From NCBI GenBank assembly GCA_964390295.1, contig CAYMHR010000053.1, forward strand, positions 1 to 6,707: DNA of 6,707 nt. Direction: 5' to 3'. Each line of letters begins with the position of its first letter. Within the stretch, counting starts at the first letter, position 1. The position numbers were made by a program, and so were the translations under genes. Origin of the DNA: RGIG3009 sp964390295 (GTDB lineage: Bacteria > Bacillota > Clostridia > Oscillospirales > Acutalibacteraceae). Below are positions 1 to 6,000 of this stretch, in pieces. The notes below the pieces were generated by a model. It did no database searches. It worked only from the letters and a program-made list of their open reading frames with translations, and was not told the DNA's origin.

Positions 1-54
1 ACCTGTGACCCCCTGCTTGTAAGGCAGGTGCTCTACCAGCTGAGCTATGCTTCC
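1..54 (-). tRNA. tRNA-Val(UAC), 3' end cut by window edge
   Basis: Read on the minus strand from 54 downward, the sequence folds as a tRNA. It has acceptor strand GGAAGCA (54-48), linker TA, a D arm with stem GCTC/GAGC around AGCTGGTA, an anticodon stem CCTGC/GCAGG (28-24 with 16-12) and a seven-base loop CTTACAA (23-17). The anticodon is TAC at 21-19, so this tRNA reads valine GUA and probably other GUN codons through a modified U34. Next come the variable region and the first bases of the T arm (ACAGGT), where the window ends. The T loop, acceptor 3' strand and any encoded CCA lie outside. It has its own strong promoter at 85-113. Whether more tRNA genes follow cannot be seen. Confidence 0.95.
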
Positions 55-61
55 AAATTGT

Positions 62-78
62 CGTCGCCGGTGGCGACG
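62..78 (-). other. Perfect 7-bp hairpin in the tRNA leader
   Basis: On the minus strand CGTCGCC (78-72), loop ACC (71-69) and GGCGACG (68-62) form a GC-rich stem of seven perfect pairs with a three-base loop. It is followed by ACAATTT and then the first base of the tRNA at 54. With the -10 box at 85-90, transcription should start near 78-80, so the hairpin would sit at the very 5' end of the tRNA precursor, to be removed by RNase P. It lacks a proper U tract, so it is a poor intrinsic terminator for hslO, although weak termination of read-through cannot be excluded. Confidence 0.6.
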
Positions 79-84
79 CTGTTT

Positions 85-113
85 ATCATACTACATTGTG
101 AGCGAATTGTCAA
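85..113 (-). promoter_or_regulatory. Consensus sigma-A promoter for tRNA-Val
   Basis: On the minus strand there is a perfect -35 box TTGACA (113-108), a 17-base spacer and a -10 box TATGAT (90-85) that differs from TATAAT at one base. The predicted start is near 78-80, about 25 bases before the tRNA. Upstream of the -35, bases 114-142 are very rich in A and T, with runs of A, and could act as an UP element contacting the RNA polymerase alpha subunit. This strength and layout suit a stable RNA gene. The promoter lies downstream of the hslO stop, so the tRNA can be transcribed independently of the operon. Confidence 0.88.
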
Positions 114-146
114 CTGAATTTTGATAACTTTTTTGAAAATTTCCGG

Positions 147-1040
147 TTATTCCTTCTTTTTTTGGTGACGATCCGCAAGGATGCGCTCTACGTCGGCGCC
201 GTTATACCGATATACCCGATCGCAAAAGCTACAGGTCACCTCGATCTGATTGTTTTCGTCCGGCAACGAGCGCAGATCGTCGTCCGACATGGCGTTCAGC
301 GCGCGCATGACCTTTTCCGGCGAGCAGGCGCACCGATACTCCGGGTCGAAATGATCCACTACGTCGAAATCCAAGCCATCCAACGCACAGCGCAGAATTT
401 CCTCGACGCTCATGCCCTCATCCAGCATTTCCGTCATCGGGCGCAACGCCGCGACGTTCTGCTCCAATCGGTCGATGACTTCGTTCGGGCAAAACGGCAA
501 CAACTGAATCAGCAATCCCCCGGCGGCACGCACGGTTAAATCGGGGTTTACCAGCACTCCCAGGGCGCAAACCGTGGGAATCTGTTCACTGGTGGCATAA
601 TAGGAAGTGATGTCCTCGGCCAGCTCACCGGACACAAGCGGGGTACAACCGACGTACGGCTCGCTGGCTCCGGTATCACGCAACACGTACAGCAGTCCGT
701 CGGTACCCACCGCGCCGCTGACGTCCAGTTTTCCGTTCGGCTTCAGCGGAAGCTCCACCACCGGGTTTTGAGCGTATCCGCGCGCATTGCCGCGACCGTC
801 TGCCACGGTGATCAGCTGACCGACCGGTCCACCGCCGTTGACCTTAACCGTCACCGAGTCCTCCGTATTTTTCAGCATAATGCCCATGAGTGACGCCGCG
901 GTCAGCAACCGTCCCAGCGCCGCCGTCGCAACCGCCGAGGTGTGATGAATTTGTTCGGCACGCGCTACCATGTCCGTCGTATCCATGGCAATCGCAACGA
1001 CCGTGGCATCGTGTGTCAGGCATCGTATGGCTTTACTCAT
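147..1040 (-). CDS. hslO: Hsp33 family redox-regulated chaperone HslO
   Basis: Cytoplasmic holdase chaperone of 297 residues, the usual Hsp33 length. In this family a C-terminal zinc centre of four cysteines keeps the protein inactive when reduced; oxidation releases zinc, forms disulfides and activates binding of unfolding proteins. Here the centre is CAC at 237-239 and CSFC at 270-273, the classic C-X-C plus C-X2-C pattern, so redox control should be intact. The N-terminal domain carries the family's conserved KVNGGGPVG stretch (66-74) and the GYAQNP segment (88-93). The start is fixed at ATG because an in-frame TAG lies two codons upstream. AAGGAG (1059-1054) is the likely ribosome site, with a rather long 13-base spacing. 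The gene starts 26 bases after the methyltransferase and is probably the last of the operon. Its lysine-rich tail contains an A7 run. No clear terminator follows. Confidence 0.96.
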   Translation of the reverse strand: MSKAIRCLTHDATVVAIAMDTTDMVARAEQIHHTSAVATAALGRLLTAASLMGIMLKNTEDSVTVKVNGGGPVGQLITVADGRGNARGYAQNPVVELPLKPNGKLDVSGAVGTDGLLYVLRDTGASEPYVGCTPLVSGELAEDITSYYATSEQIPTVCALGVLVNPDLTVRAAGGLLIQLLPFCPNEVIDRLEQNVAALRPMTEMLDEGMSVEEILRCALDGLDFDVVDHFDPEYRCACSPEKVMRALNAMSDDDLRSLPDENNQIEVTCSFCDRVYRYNGADVERILADRHQKKKE

Positions 1041-1066
1041 AATCTACGTTGCTCTCCTTCAAAATA

Positions 1067-1834
1067 TCACTGGACCTTGCCGGTAGCCTCCGCCACCGTT
1101 CTGGTACTCCGCACGACCCAAACCGTGCGCTGGCTGTCCTGTTCGGGCGGCAATTCGGTCAAGTCCTCATAAACCGCCAGCGTTTTCCAACCCGTTTCCG
1201 TCAACAATCGGCGCAACGTGCGTTCGGAATAGGCGCGCTCGCGCACCGTATCCATGTACCGTTCATAGCGTCCGTCTGCCTGCTCGACAAAAAAGTCCAA
1301 CAGCATTTCCACTTCGCCGCTTCGTGGCAAGTAGCGATTGCGCCACGTGCACACGACGTTGTCTTCCTCGATCACGAATGAGCGATCCGCCAGCACCTCG
1401 CGGTGCTTATACGGCGTGTTGACATCGAAAATCAACAGCCCTCCCGGCTCAACGAACAACCGGGCGCGGCGAAACACCTGTGCCACGTCGGCTGTGCGAC
1501 ACAAATGGTTAAGACTGTCCAACACGCATACGGCGCCGCTCACCGTGCCGTACAAGTCCAGCTCTCGCATATCCTGCCGCAACCACAACGCCTGCGGCAA
1601 TTTTTCAACGGCCTTGGCCAGCATATCGGCCGACGCATCCACGCCGACGACGTCCACACCGCGCCGCACCAGCTCCACGCACAAGCTGCCGGAGCCACAG
1701 GCGATATCCAGCACCGAATCCGGTCGGCTATCGAATTTTTCAAACAGCGACAACAAGTACTCCGCACGGGCGGCATAATTCACGTCCTGCATCAGCAGAT
1801 CGTAGAAGGCGGAAAAATCCCGATACCCGCTCAT
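1067..1834 (-). CDS. Class I SAM-dependent methyltransferase, YqeM-like
   Basis: Soluble protein of 255 residues with a Rossmann-type methyltransferase core. Motif I is VLDIACGSGS (41-50), which binds S-adenosylmethionine. The acidic end of strand 2 is VVGVDAS (62-68). QDMRELDL (87-94) follows, then the post-motif segment VCVLDSLNHL (102-111) and FVEPGGLLIFDVNTP (127-141). The N-terminal pattern FSAFYDLLMQDVNYAARAEYL resembles Bacillus YqeM and related clostridial proteins of unknown substrate. Small molecule, RNA or protein targets are all possible, and I assign no gene symbol. The start ATG overlaps the stop of the TrpR-like gene as ATGA, with a GAGGA ribosome site six bases upstream (1845-1841), so translation is likely coupled. 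hslO follows after 26 bases. No frameshift or missing SAM-binding residue is visible. Confidence 0.9.
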   Translation of the reverse strand: MSGYRDFSAFYDLLMQDVNYAARAEYLLSLFEKFDSRPDSVLDIACGSGSLCVELVRRGVDVVGVDASADMLAKAVEKLPQALWLRQDMRELDLYGTVSGAVCVLDSLNHLCRTADVAQVFRRARLFVEPGGLLIFDVNTPYKHREVLADRSFVIEEDNVVCTWRNRYLPRSGEVEMLLDFFVEQADGRYERYMDTVRERAYSERTLRRLLTETGWKTLAVYEDLTELPPEQDSQRTVWVVRSTRTVAEATGKVQ

Positions 1835-2127
1835 CCCTGTTCCTCTTTGATCCGGTCGAACACCATGCGATACGCATCACAGCCGTACACCAAAGAGCGG
1901 TTCACACGACTGATCGTCGCCGTGGACGCACCGGTACGCGCTTCAATATCGGTATATACGCACTTGTCGTCCAGCATTTTGGCGACCACGATCCGCTGGG
2001 ACAGCGCTTTCAGCTCCTGAACGGTGCACAAATCCTCGAAAAAACGGTAACACTCTTCACGATCCTTTAAGTGCAGGATCGCATCAAACAAAAAATCCAT
2101 ATCTGCGTTACAAAGTTTGGCGTTCAT
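1831..2127 (-). CDS. YerC/YecD family TrpR-related DNA-binding protein
   Basis: Small protein of 98 residues, matching the YerC/YecD family of Trp repressor-like proteins found widely in Firmicutes. The hallmark segments are EECYRFFEDLCTVQEL (24-39) and LSQRIVVAKML (42-52). They are followed by a helix-turn-helix at about 57-80, with recognition helix around TGASTATISRVNRSL (65-79), close to the TrpR DNA-reading region. The family is assumed to regulate transcription; the effector and targets here are unknown, and nothing shows that it senses tryptophan. The start at 2127 fits the family's N terminus (MNAKLCNADMDFLF). An AAAAGG ribosome site lies about 11 bases upstream, just after the recN stop, which is 18 bases away. 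The stop overlaps the methyltransferase start by four bases. Confidence 0.9.
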   Translation of the reverse strand: MNAKLCNADMDFLFDAILHLKDREECYRFFEDLCTVQELKALSQRIVVAKMLDDKCVYTDIEARTGASTATISRVNRSLVYGCDAYRMVFDRIKEEQG

Positions 2128-2145
2128 AAAGTACCCAGCCTTTTC

Positions 2146-3822
2146 TTAATTTTCCAGCATTTCGCGTGCCGCCTGCCGATTGGCGGACGTCACGGCTCCC
2201 CCGATAATGCGCGCTAGCTCCTGCTCGCGCTGTTCGGCGGACAGCAACGTTACTTCGGTAAAGGTGCGCCCGTCGCGCACCGATTTTTCGATCAGGTAAT
2301 GTTGTTGTGCCTGTGCGGCGATCTGCGCCAAATGCGTGACGCACAAAACTTGGCGATGCCGGTTTTCGGAAACGCTGTTTGCCGTCAACCGCAGGCGATT
2401 TCCCACCCTGGAGGCCGCGCGACCGCTGATGCCGGTATCGATCTCGTCAAAAATCAGCGTATCGATCTCGTCGGCTTCGGCAAGCACGGACTTAATCGCC
2501 AGCATGATGCGCGACAGCTCACCACCGGAAGCCACCCGTGTGATCGGCTTGGGCGGCTCACCGACGTTGGCAGACATTAAAAACTCGATCCGATCGGCAC
2601 CGACGGCGCTGTATTCGGCCGGTTGCCGGTCGATCACCAGCGATACGCTCTGCATATCCAGAAAAGCGAGCTGTTCCTTCACGGCTTCAGCAAAGCGCCG
2701 TGCGGTTTTCTGCCGCTGATCCGTCAGCCGTTCCGCCGCCTGCTCCAGCTGACCATGCAGTCGTCGTTCCTCGTCGGTCAGGCGTTGCAGACGTTCGTCG
2801 GCAAATTCGATATTCTGCAGTTCGGCACGTGCCCGCTCCAAAAACTCCAGTACCTCTTCAACGGTGGAGCCATATTTGGAGGTCAGCCGCCGCAACACCT
2901 CCCAGCGTTCTTCGGCTTCGTCGCGTTCGCGCGGGTCGAAATCCAGGCTCTCTGACACCGTGCGCAGCTCCTCGGCGGCATCCTGCAACTCGTACAGCGC
3001 CGTCTGCAACCGTTCCGCCGGTTCCGCCGCCTGTGTCAAATACCGCGCCGACGCTACGGCCGCCGCCACCGCCTGCTGGGCCATGGAAACGGCTCCGTCG
3101 CTGTCTTCATCACCGAAAAGCAGGGAATCCGTCTTTTGCAACTGGCCCGCCACCTTTTCCGCGTTGCGGTACAGCATGCGCCGCGCCTGAAGCTCTTCTT
3201 CCTCACCAACGTGAAGCTCGGCGGCTTCGATCTCGTTAATCTGATAACGCAACAGATCCAGTCGGCGTTCTTTTTCCTGCTCGTTCATATCCGTTTCCGC
3301 CAATTCGCGCTTCACGCGGTGCCATTCGCGGTATATGGCGGCATATTCTCCTCGCACGCCGTCCAGCTCACCGAAGCGATCCAGATACGCCAAATGCTGA
3401 TCGACGGACAGCAACTGCTGGTTTTCGTGCTGGCCATGCAAATCGACCAGCAAGCGGCCGATCTCACGCAGTAACGATGCCGTGGCCGGGCGGCCGTTGA
3501 CCGAGCAGCCGGTTTTTCCCTCCGCCGAGATGGTGCGCGTAATCAACAGGTTTCCATCCTCATCCGGTGCAAAGCCGAGCTGCGTCAGTTGGTCGGCCGT
3601 TGCCGCCGACAGCTCGGAAAACAGCGCGCTGACCCGTGCCAAATCACTGCCGGTACGCACCAAATCGCGCCGTGTGCGCTCACCCAGCACGGCATTGATG
3701 GCATCGATGATGATAGACTTACCGGCTCCGGTTTCGCCCGTCAGCGCCGAAAACCCCTCTTGAAAATGAATTTCCGCACGCTCGATTACCGCAATATTTT
3801 CAATGTATAAACAATCCAGCAT
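2146..3822 (-). CDS. recN: DNA repair protein RecN
   Basis: SMC-like ATPase of 558 residues, the normal RecN length, that acts early in recombinational repair of double-strand breaks on the nucleoid. The N-terminal ATPase half has Walker A GETGAGKS (29-36) and the family motif VDLHGQHENQQLL (126-138). The middle (about 155-390) is a long, charged, Glu/Arg-rich stretch that fits the two antiparallel coiled-coil arms. The C-terminal half has the ABC signature ASGGELSR (431-438), Walker B LIFDEIDTGISG (456-467) and the H-loop CVTHLAQIA (494-502). All catalytic motifs are present. The start ATG has GAGGA eight bases upstream. The gene follows argR by 27 bases, as in many Firmicutes. Two oddities: a 14-base direct repeat at the Walker B region, and a few extra residues (about 480-490) before the H-loop compared with Bacillus RecN as I recall it. 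Confidence 0.97.
   Translation of the reverse strand: MLDCLYIENIAVIERAEIHFQEGFSALTGETGAGKSIIIDAINAVLGERTRRDLVRTGSDLARVSALFSELSAATADQLTQLGFAPDEDGNLLITRTISAEGKTGCSVNGRPATASLLREIGRLLVDLHGQHENQQLLSVDQHLAYLDRFGELDGVRGEYAAIYREWHRVKRELAETDMNEQEKERRLDLLRYQINEIEAAELHVGEEEELQARRMLYRNAEKVAGQLQKTDSLLFGDEDSDGAVSMAQQAVAAAVASARYLTQAAEPAERLQTALYELQDAAEELRTVSESLDFDPRERDEAEERWEVLRRLTSKYGSTVEEVLEFLERARAELQNIEFADERLQRLTDEERRLHGQLEQAAERLTDQRQKTARRFAEAVKEQLAFLDMQSVSLVIDRQPAEYSAVGADRIEFLMSANVGEPPKPITRVASGGELSRIMLAIKSVLAEADEIDTLIFDEIDTGISGRAASRVGNRLRLTANSVSENRHRQVLCVTHLAQIAAQAQQHYLIEKSVRDGRTFTEVTLLSAEQREQELARIIGGAVTSANRQAAREMLEN
2435..2472. repeat. 14-bp direct repeat in recN at Walker B
   Basis: GTATCGATCTCGTC occurs twice on the plus strand, at 2435-2448 and 2459-2472, with a 24-base period. 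On the coding strand both copies encode Asp-Glu-Ile-Asp-Thr, at RecN residues 451-455 and 459-463; the second copy is the Walker B core. The repeat unit is a whole number of codons, so deletion between copies would remove eight residues without changing the frame. The peptide resemblance is probably ordinary for clostridial RecN; the identical DNA may be chance codon choice. Confidence 0.8.
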
Positions 3823-3849
3823 AACGGGGTTCCTCTCTGACCGATACGG

Positions 3850-4329
3850 TTATTTTGATTGCTGTATGCGTTTCAGCTCTTCAGACACGGCCACAGCGTT
3901 CGCGTCGGAACGTGTAATACAAACGAAGGTATCCTCCCCCGCCAACGTACCGACCACGTTGCTCCAGTTAAGCGCATCCATCGCCACACACGCCGCCTGC
4001 GCCATACCGGCCGCGCATTTAACCACTACCAGGTTTCCTGCCGGCACCACGCTGTGGACGGAATGTTGAAAAATGGAATCCAGACGCGAGGTGATCGATG
4101 CCATTTCCGAGGACGGTTCCGGCGTGGACGCGGCAGAGGCTACGGTATAATGATAAACACCGGTATCCTCCAGCGTTTTGACCAGACGTAGTTCCTTAAT
4201 ATCCCGTGAAACCGTCGCCTGCGTCACGCGAAACCCTCGTTTTTTCAGTTCCTGAATCAGCTCGTCCTGCGTTTCCACGTGCCGATAGCGCACAATCTCC
4301 AAAATACATGCCTGTCGTTCGGATTTCAT
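3850..4329 (-). CDS. argR: Arginine repressor ArgR/AhrC
   Basis: Transcription regulator of 159 residues that senses L-arginine, forms hexamers and binds ARG boxes to repress arginine synthesis, and in Bacillus also activates arginine breakdown. The N-terminal winged helix (1-65) contains the recognition motif VTQATVSRDIKEL (35-47). A low-complexity Ser/Ala/Thr/Pro linker (64-75) joins it to the oligomerisation domain. There, Gly-Met-Ala-Gln (108-111) and GTLAGEDTF (127-135) correspond to the arginine-binding segments; the usual GDD is GED here. The start lies three bases after the nadK stop, and the AAAGGG ribosome site is inside the end of nadK, so coupling is likely. The slot between nadK and recN is typical for Firmicutes argR. 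No convincing ARG box is visible nearby. Confidence 0.96.
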   Translation of the reverse strand: MKSERQACILEIVRYRHVETQDELIQELKKRGFRVTQATVSRDIKELRLVKTLEDTGVYHYTVASAASTPEPSSEMASITSRLDSIFQHSVHSVVPAGNLVVVKCAAGMAQAACVAMDALNWSNVVGTLAGEDTFVCITRSDANAVAVSEELKRIQQSK

Positions 4330-4332
4330 AGC

Positions 4333-5166
4333 TTATCCCTTTCTGTTCAGTAGTTTTTGATCCAGAATTTCGTAAAAGGAACGTTCCTTCAAGCGAATCA
4401 GCTGTGCCTGCGTCTCGGAGCGCCGGATACGGATCACGCCGTCATCCGGCACCGGAATGGCTTCCTCCCCGTCCACAGTAACGCAAACCGTCACGTCCGG
4501 ACGATGCCCCGTGGTCAGCACCAGCTCGGCGCTTTCGTGAAACAGATACGGGCGTGTGTGCAAGGAGTGGGGACAAATGGGCGTCAACAGCAGACATTGT
4601 AACGACGGATCGACCATCGGTCCGCCGGCCGAAAGAGAATACGCCGTCGACCCCGTCGGCGTAGCCACGATCACGCCGTCCGCCTGATAGGTCGCCACCG
4701 GCGAATCGCCGTTTTTCACACTGACCTCGATCATGCGGGACAGCGCGCCGCGCGAGACAACTGCCTCATTCAGTGCGCGACAATGTACCTCACCGGAAGT
4801 ACCGCTAACCGATACGTCCAACAGCATCCGCCGTTCCACCACGTAATCGCCTTTCAGCAAACGATCCAGCTCGTTCAACTCGTTCAGCTCCAGTCCGGCC
4901 ATAAAGCCGAGTCGTCCGCTGTTGATGCCAAGCACCGGCTTGTTCAGCACGGCGGCGCGCTTGGAGCAGTGCAAAATGGTGCCGTCGCCGCCCAACGCCA
5001 ATGCAGCGTCGCACGAAGCCAGACAAGCATCCAAATCGCGCGGCGGAAAGGCCGTATCCTGCGGCAAAGAAAAATCAATCGATCGGGCACGCAACGCTTC
5101 ACAAACGCGATCACGCACCGTTTCGCCATCCGGTATTTGATAATTGGGAATGACAGCGAGCTTCAT
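4333..5166 (-). CDS. nadK: NAD kinase
   Basis: Cytoplasmic NAD+ kinase of 277 residues, which phosphorylates NAD to NADP using ATP or polyphosphate. Motifs in order: the glycine-rich GGDGT (59-63), with the catalytic-site Asp at 61; GINSGRLGF (80-88); the NAD-binding Asn-Glu pair in ALNEAVVSR (131-139); the family block YQADGVIVATPTGSTAYSLS (160-179), followed by AGGP (180-183); and TPICPHSL (195-202). All key residues are present and the length is normal. The ATG start is supported by a perfect AAGGAGGT six bases upstream that overlaps the tlyA stop codon. The gene is 12 bases after tlyA and three bases before argR. A short Glu-Leu-Asn repeat at 93-100 lies outside the motifs. Confidence 0.97.
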   Translation of the reverse strand: MKLAVIPNYQIPDGETVRDRVCEALRARSIDFSLPQDTAFPPRDLDACLASCDAALALGGDGTILHCSKRAAVLNKPVLGINSGRLGFMAGLELNELNELDRLLKGDYVVERRMLLDVSVSGTSGEVHCRALNEAVVSRGALSRMIEVSVKNGDSPVATYQADGVIVATPTGSTAYSLSAGGPMVDPSLQCLLLTPICPHSLHTRPYLFHESAELVLTTGHRPDVTVCVTVDGEEAIPVPDDGVIRIRRSETQAQLIRLKERSFYEILDQKLLNRKG

Positions 5167-5172
5167 CCCGCC

Positions 5173-5180
5173 ACCTCCTT
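5173..5180 (-). promoter_or_regulatory. Strong ribosome binding site of nadK
   Basis: AAGGAGGT on the minus strand is fully complementary to the 16S rRNA 3' end, with a six-base spacing to the nadK ATG. It shares the tail of the tlyA stop codon (TAAGGAGGT), so ribosomes ending tlyA finish on the nadK loading site. It is the strongest Shine-Dalgarno sequence in the window. Confidence 0.85.
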
Positions 5181-6000
5181 AACGTAAGCTGTGAAAGCTT
5201 TGATCCACCAACGCGCGAACGTCCGGCAAAGCGGTCGTTCCGGCTTGATAATGCAGAAGCGCCAAATACTCGATATTGCCGTCGTGCCGACCGGCACCGC
5301 CGGTAATGGGCGACGCGGTCAGTGCCTCGATCGAGCATTGCTGTTCGACGAAGAAATCACACAGCTCCCGCAACACACGGCAATGCACCCGACGGTCACG
5401 AACGATGCCGTTCTTACCGATGTCGGCACGACCGGCTTCGAATTGAGGCTTAATCAGCACAAATAGGCGCGCGCCCGGCTTGAGAAAGGGAAAGGTCGCC
5501 GGGAGAATGTTTTTTAAGGAAATAAAAGACACGTCCGCCGTCAACACGTCCACCGAACCGGCGGCAATATGAGCAAGAAGTTCCTGCTGTCGCCGCACGT
5601 CGGTTCCCGAAAGATCGACAACGCGCGGATCGGCGCACAGCGACGGGTGCAACTGGCCGTGCCCCACGTCGATGGCATAAACGCGGCCAGCACCGTGGCG
5701 CAACAGGCAGTCGGTAAACCCACCGGTAGACGCACCGACGTCCATCGCCGTACACCCCGGTGTCAGTGGTGCCGTCATCTGCAGAGCGTGCTCCAGCTTT
5801 TGCCCGCCCCGACCGACGTATCCGGTCTCCGGCACGGCGCAGGAAACGCGATCGATCGGTAACAAACGGTACGCCGGCTTGTACACGACGCTTCCGTTGA
5901 CCGATACTTTCCCGGCACGAATCCGCTCGCAGGCCTTATCCCGGCCGGTAGCCAGGCCCTGCGCCACCAAGTACGCATCCAGGCGTTGCTCACCGGGCAC
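5179..6000 (-). CDS. tlyA: TlyA family rRNA 2'-O-methyltransferase (S4 domain)
   Basis: Protein of 273 residues, the TlyA/YqxC length. TlyA methylates the ribose 2'-OH of cytidines in 23S rRNA and, in some species, also 16S rRNA, near the subunit interface; in mycobacteria its loss gives capreomycin and viomycin resistance. An N-terminal S4 RNA-binding domain (about 5-55) includes RLDAYLV and the GKVSVNG turn (30-36). The linker motif YVGRGGQKLEHAL follows (61-73). The FtsJ/RrmJ-like domain has the SAM motif AMDVGASTGGFTDCLL (85-100), AIDVGHGQL (109-117), ADVSFISL (155-162), LIKPQFEAGR (182-191) and GNIEYL (241-246). K68, D156, K184 and E244 are candidates for the catalytic K-D-K-E tetrad. 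The start is GTG, with GGGAGG nine bases upstream, overlapping the end of dxs by 11 bases. I cannot tell whether it is the 23S-only or the dual-target type. Confidence 0.95.
   Translation of the reverse strand: MPGEQRLDAYLVAQGLATGRDKACERIRAGKVSVNGSVVYKPAYRLLPIDRVSCAVPETGYVGRGGQKLEHALQMTAPLTPGCTAMDVGASTGGFTDCLLRHGAGRVYAIDVGHGQLHPSLCADPRVVDLSGTDVRRQQELLAHIAAGSVDVLTADVSFISLKNILPATFPFLKPGARLFVLIKPQFEAGRADIGKNGIVRDRRVHCRVLRELCDFFVEQQCSIEALTASPITGGAGRHDGNIEYLALLHYQAGTTALPDVRALVDQSFHSLR

Noticed and set aside
62..78. Hairpin as an intrinsic terminator of hslO
   Set aside because: The stem is followed by ACAATTT rather than a U run, and a strong promoter reads into it. It is better described as part of the tRNA leader.
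96..113. Lac operator-like half site TTGTGAGCG and an imperfect dyad inside the tRNA promoter
   Set aside because: Only one half resembles lacO. The other side is the -35 box itself, and a repressor for a tRNA gene is not supported, so the match is probably chance.
114..127. Possible ARG box (TGAATTTTGATAAC) near the tRNA promoter
   Set aside because: Only the first half fits the ARG box pattern and the second half is mismatched. It precedes a tRNA promoter with no arginine link and is better read as an AT-rich upstream tract.
1403..2020. 205-codon open frame on the plus strand
   Set aside because: It lies antisense to the methyltransferase and TrpR-like genes, has no recognisable domain, and is rich in His, Gln and Arg as expected from reading the reverse of a GC-rich gene.
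2700..3239. 179-codon open frame on the plus strand opposite recN
   Set aside because: Its Pro/Arg-rich composition is typical of an antisense shadow, and the minus strand here encodes the RecN coiled-coil region.
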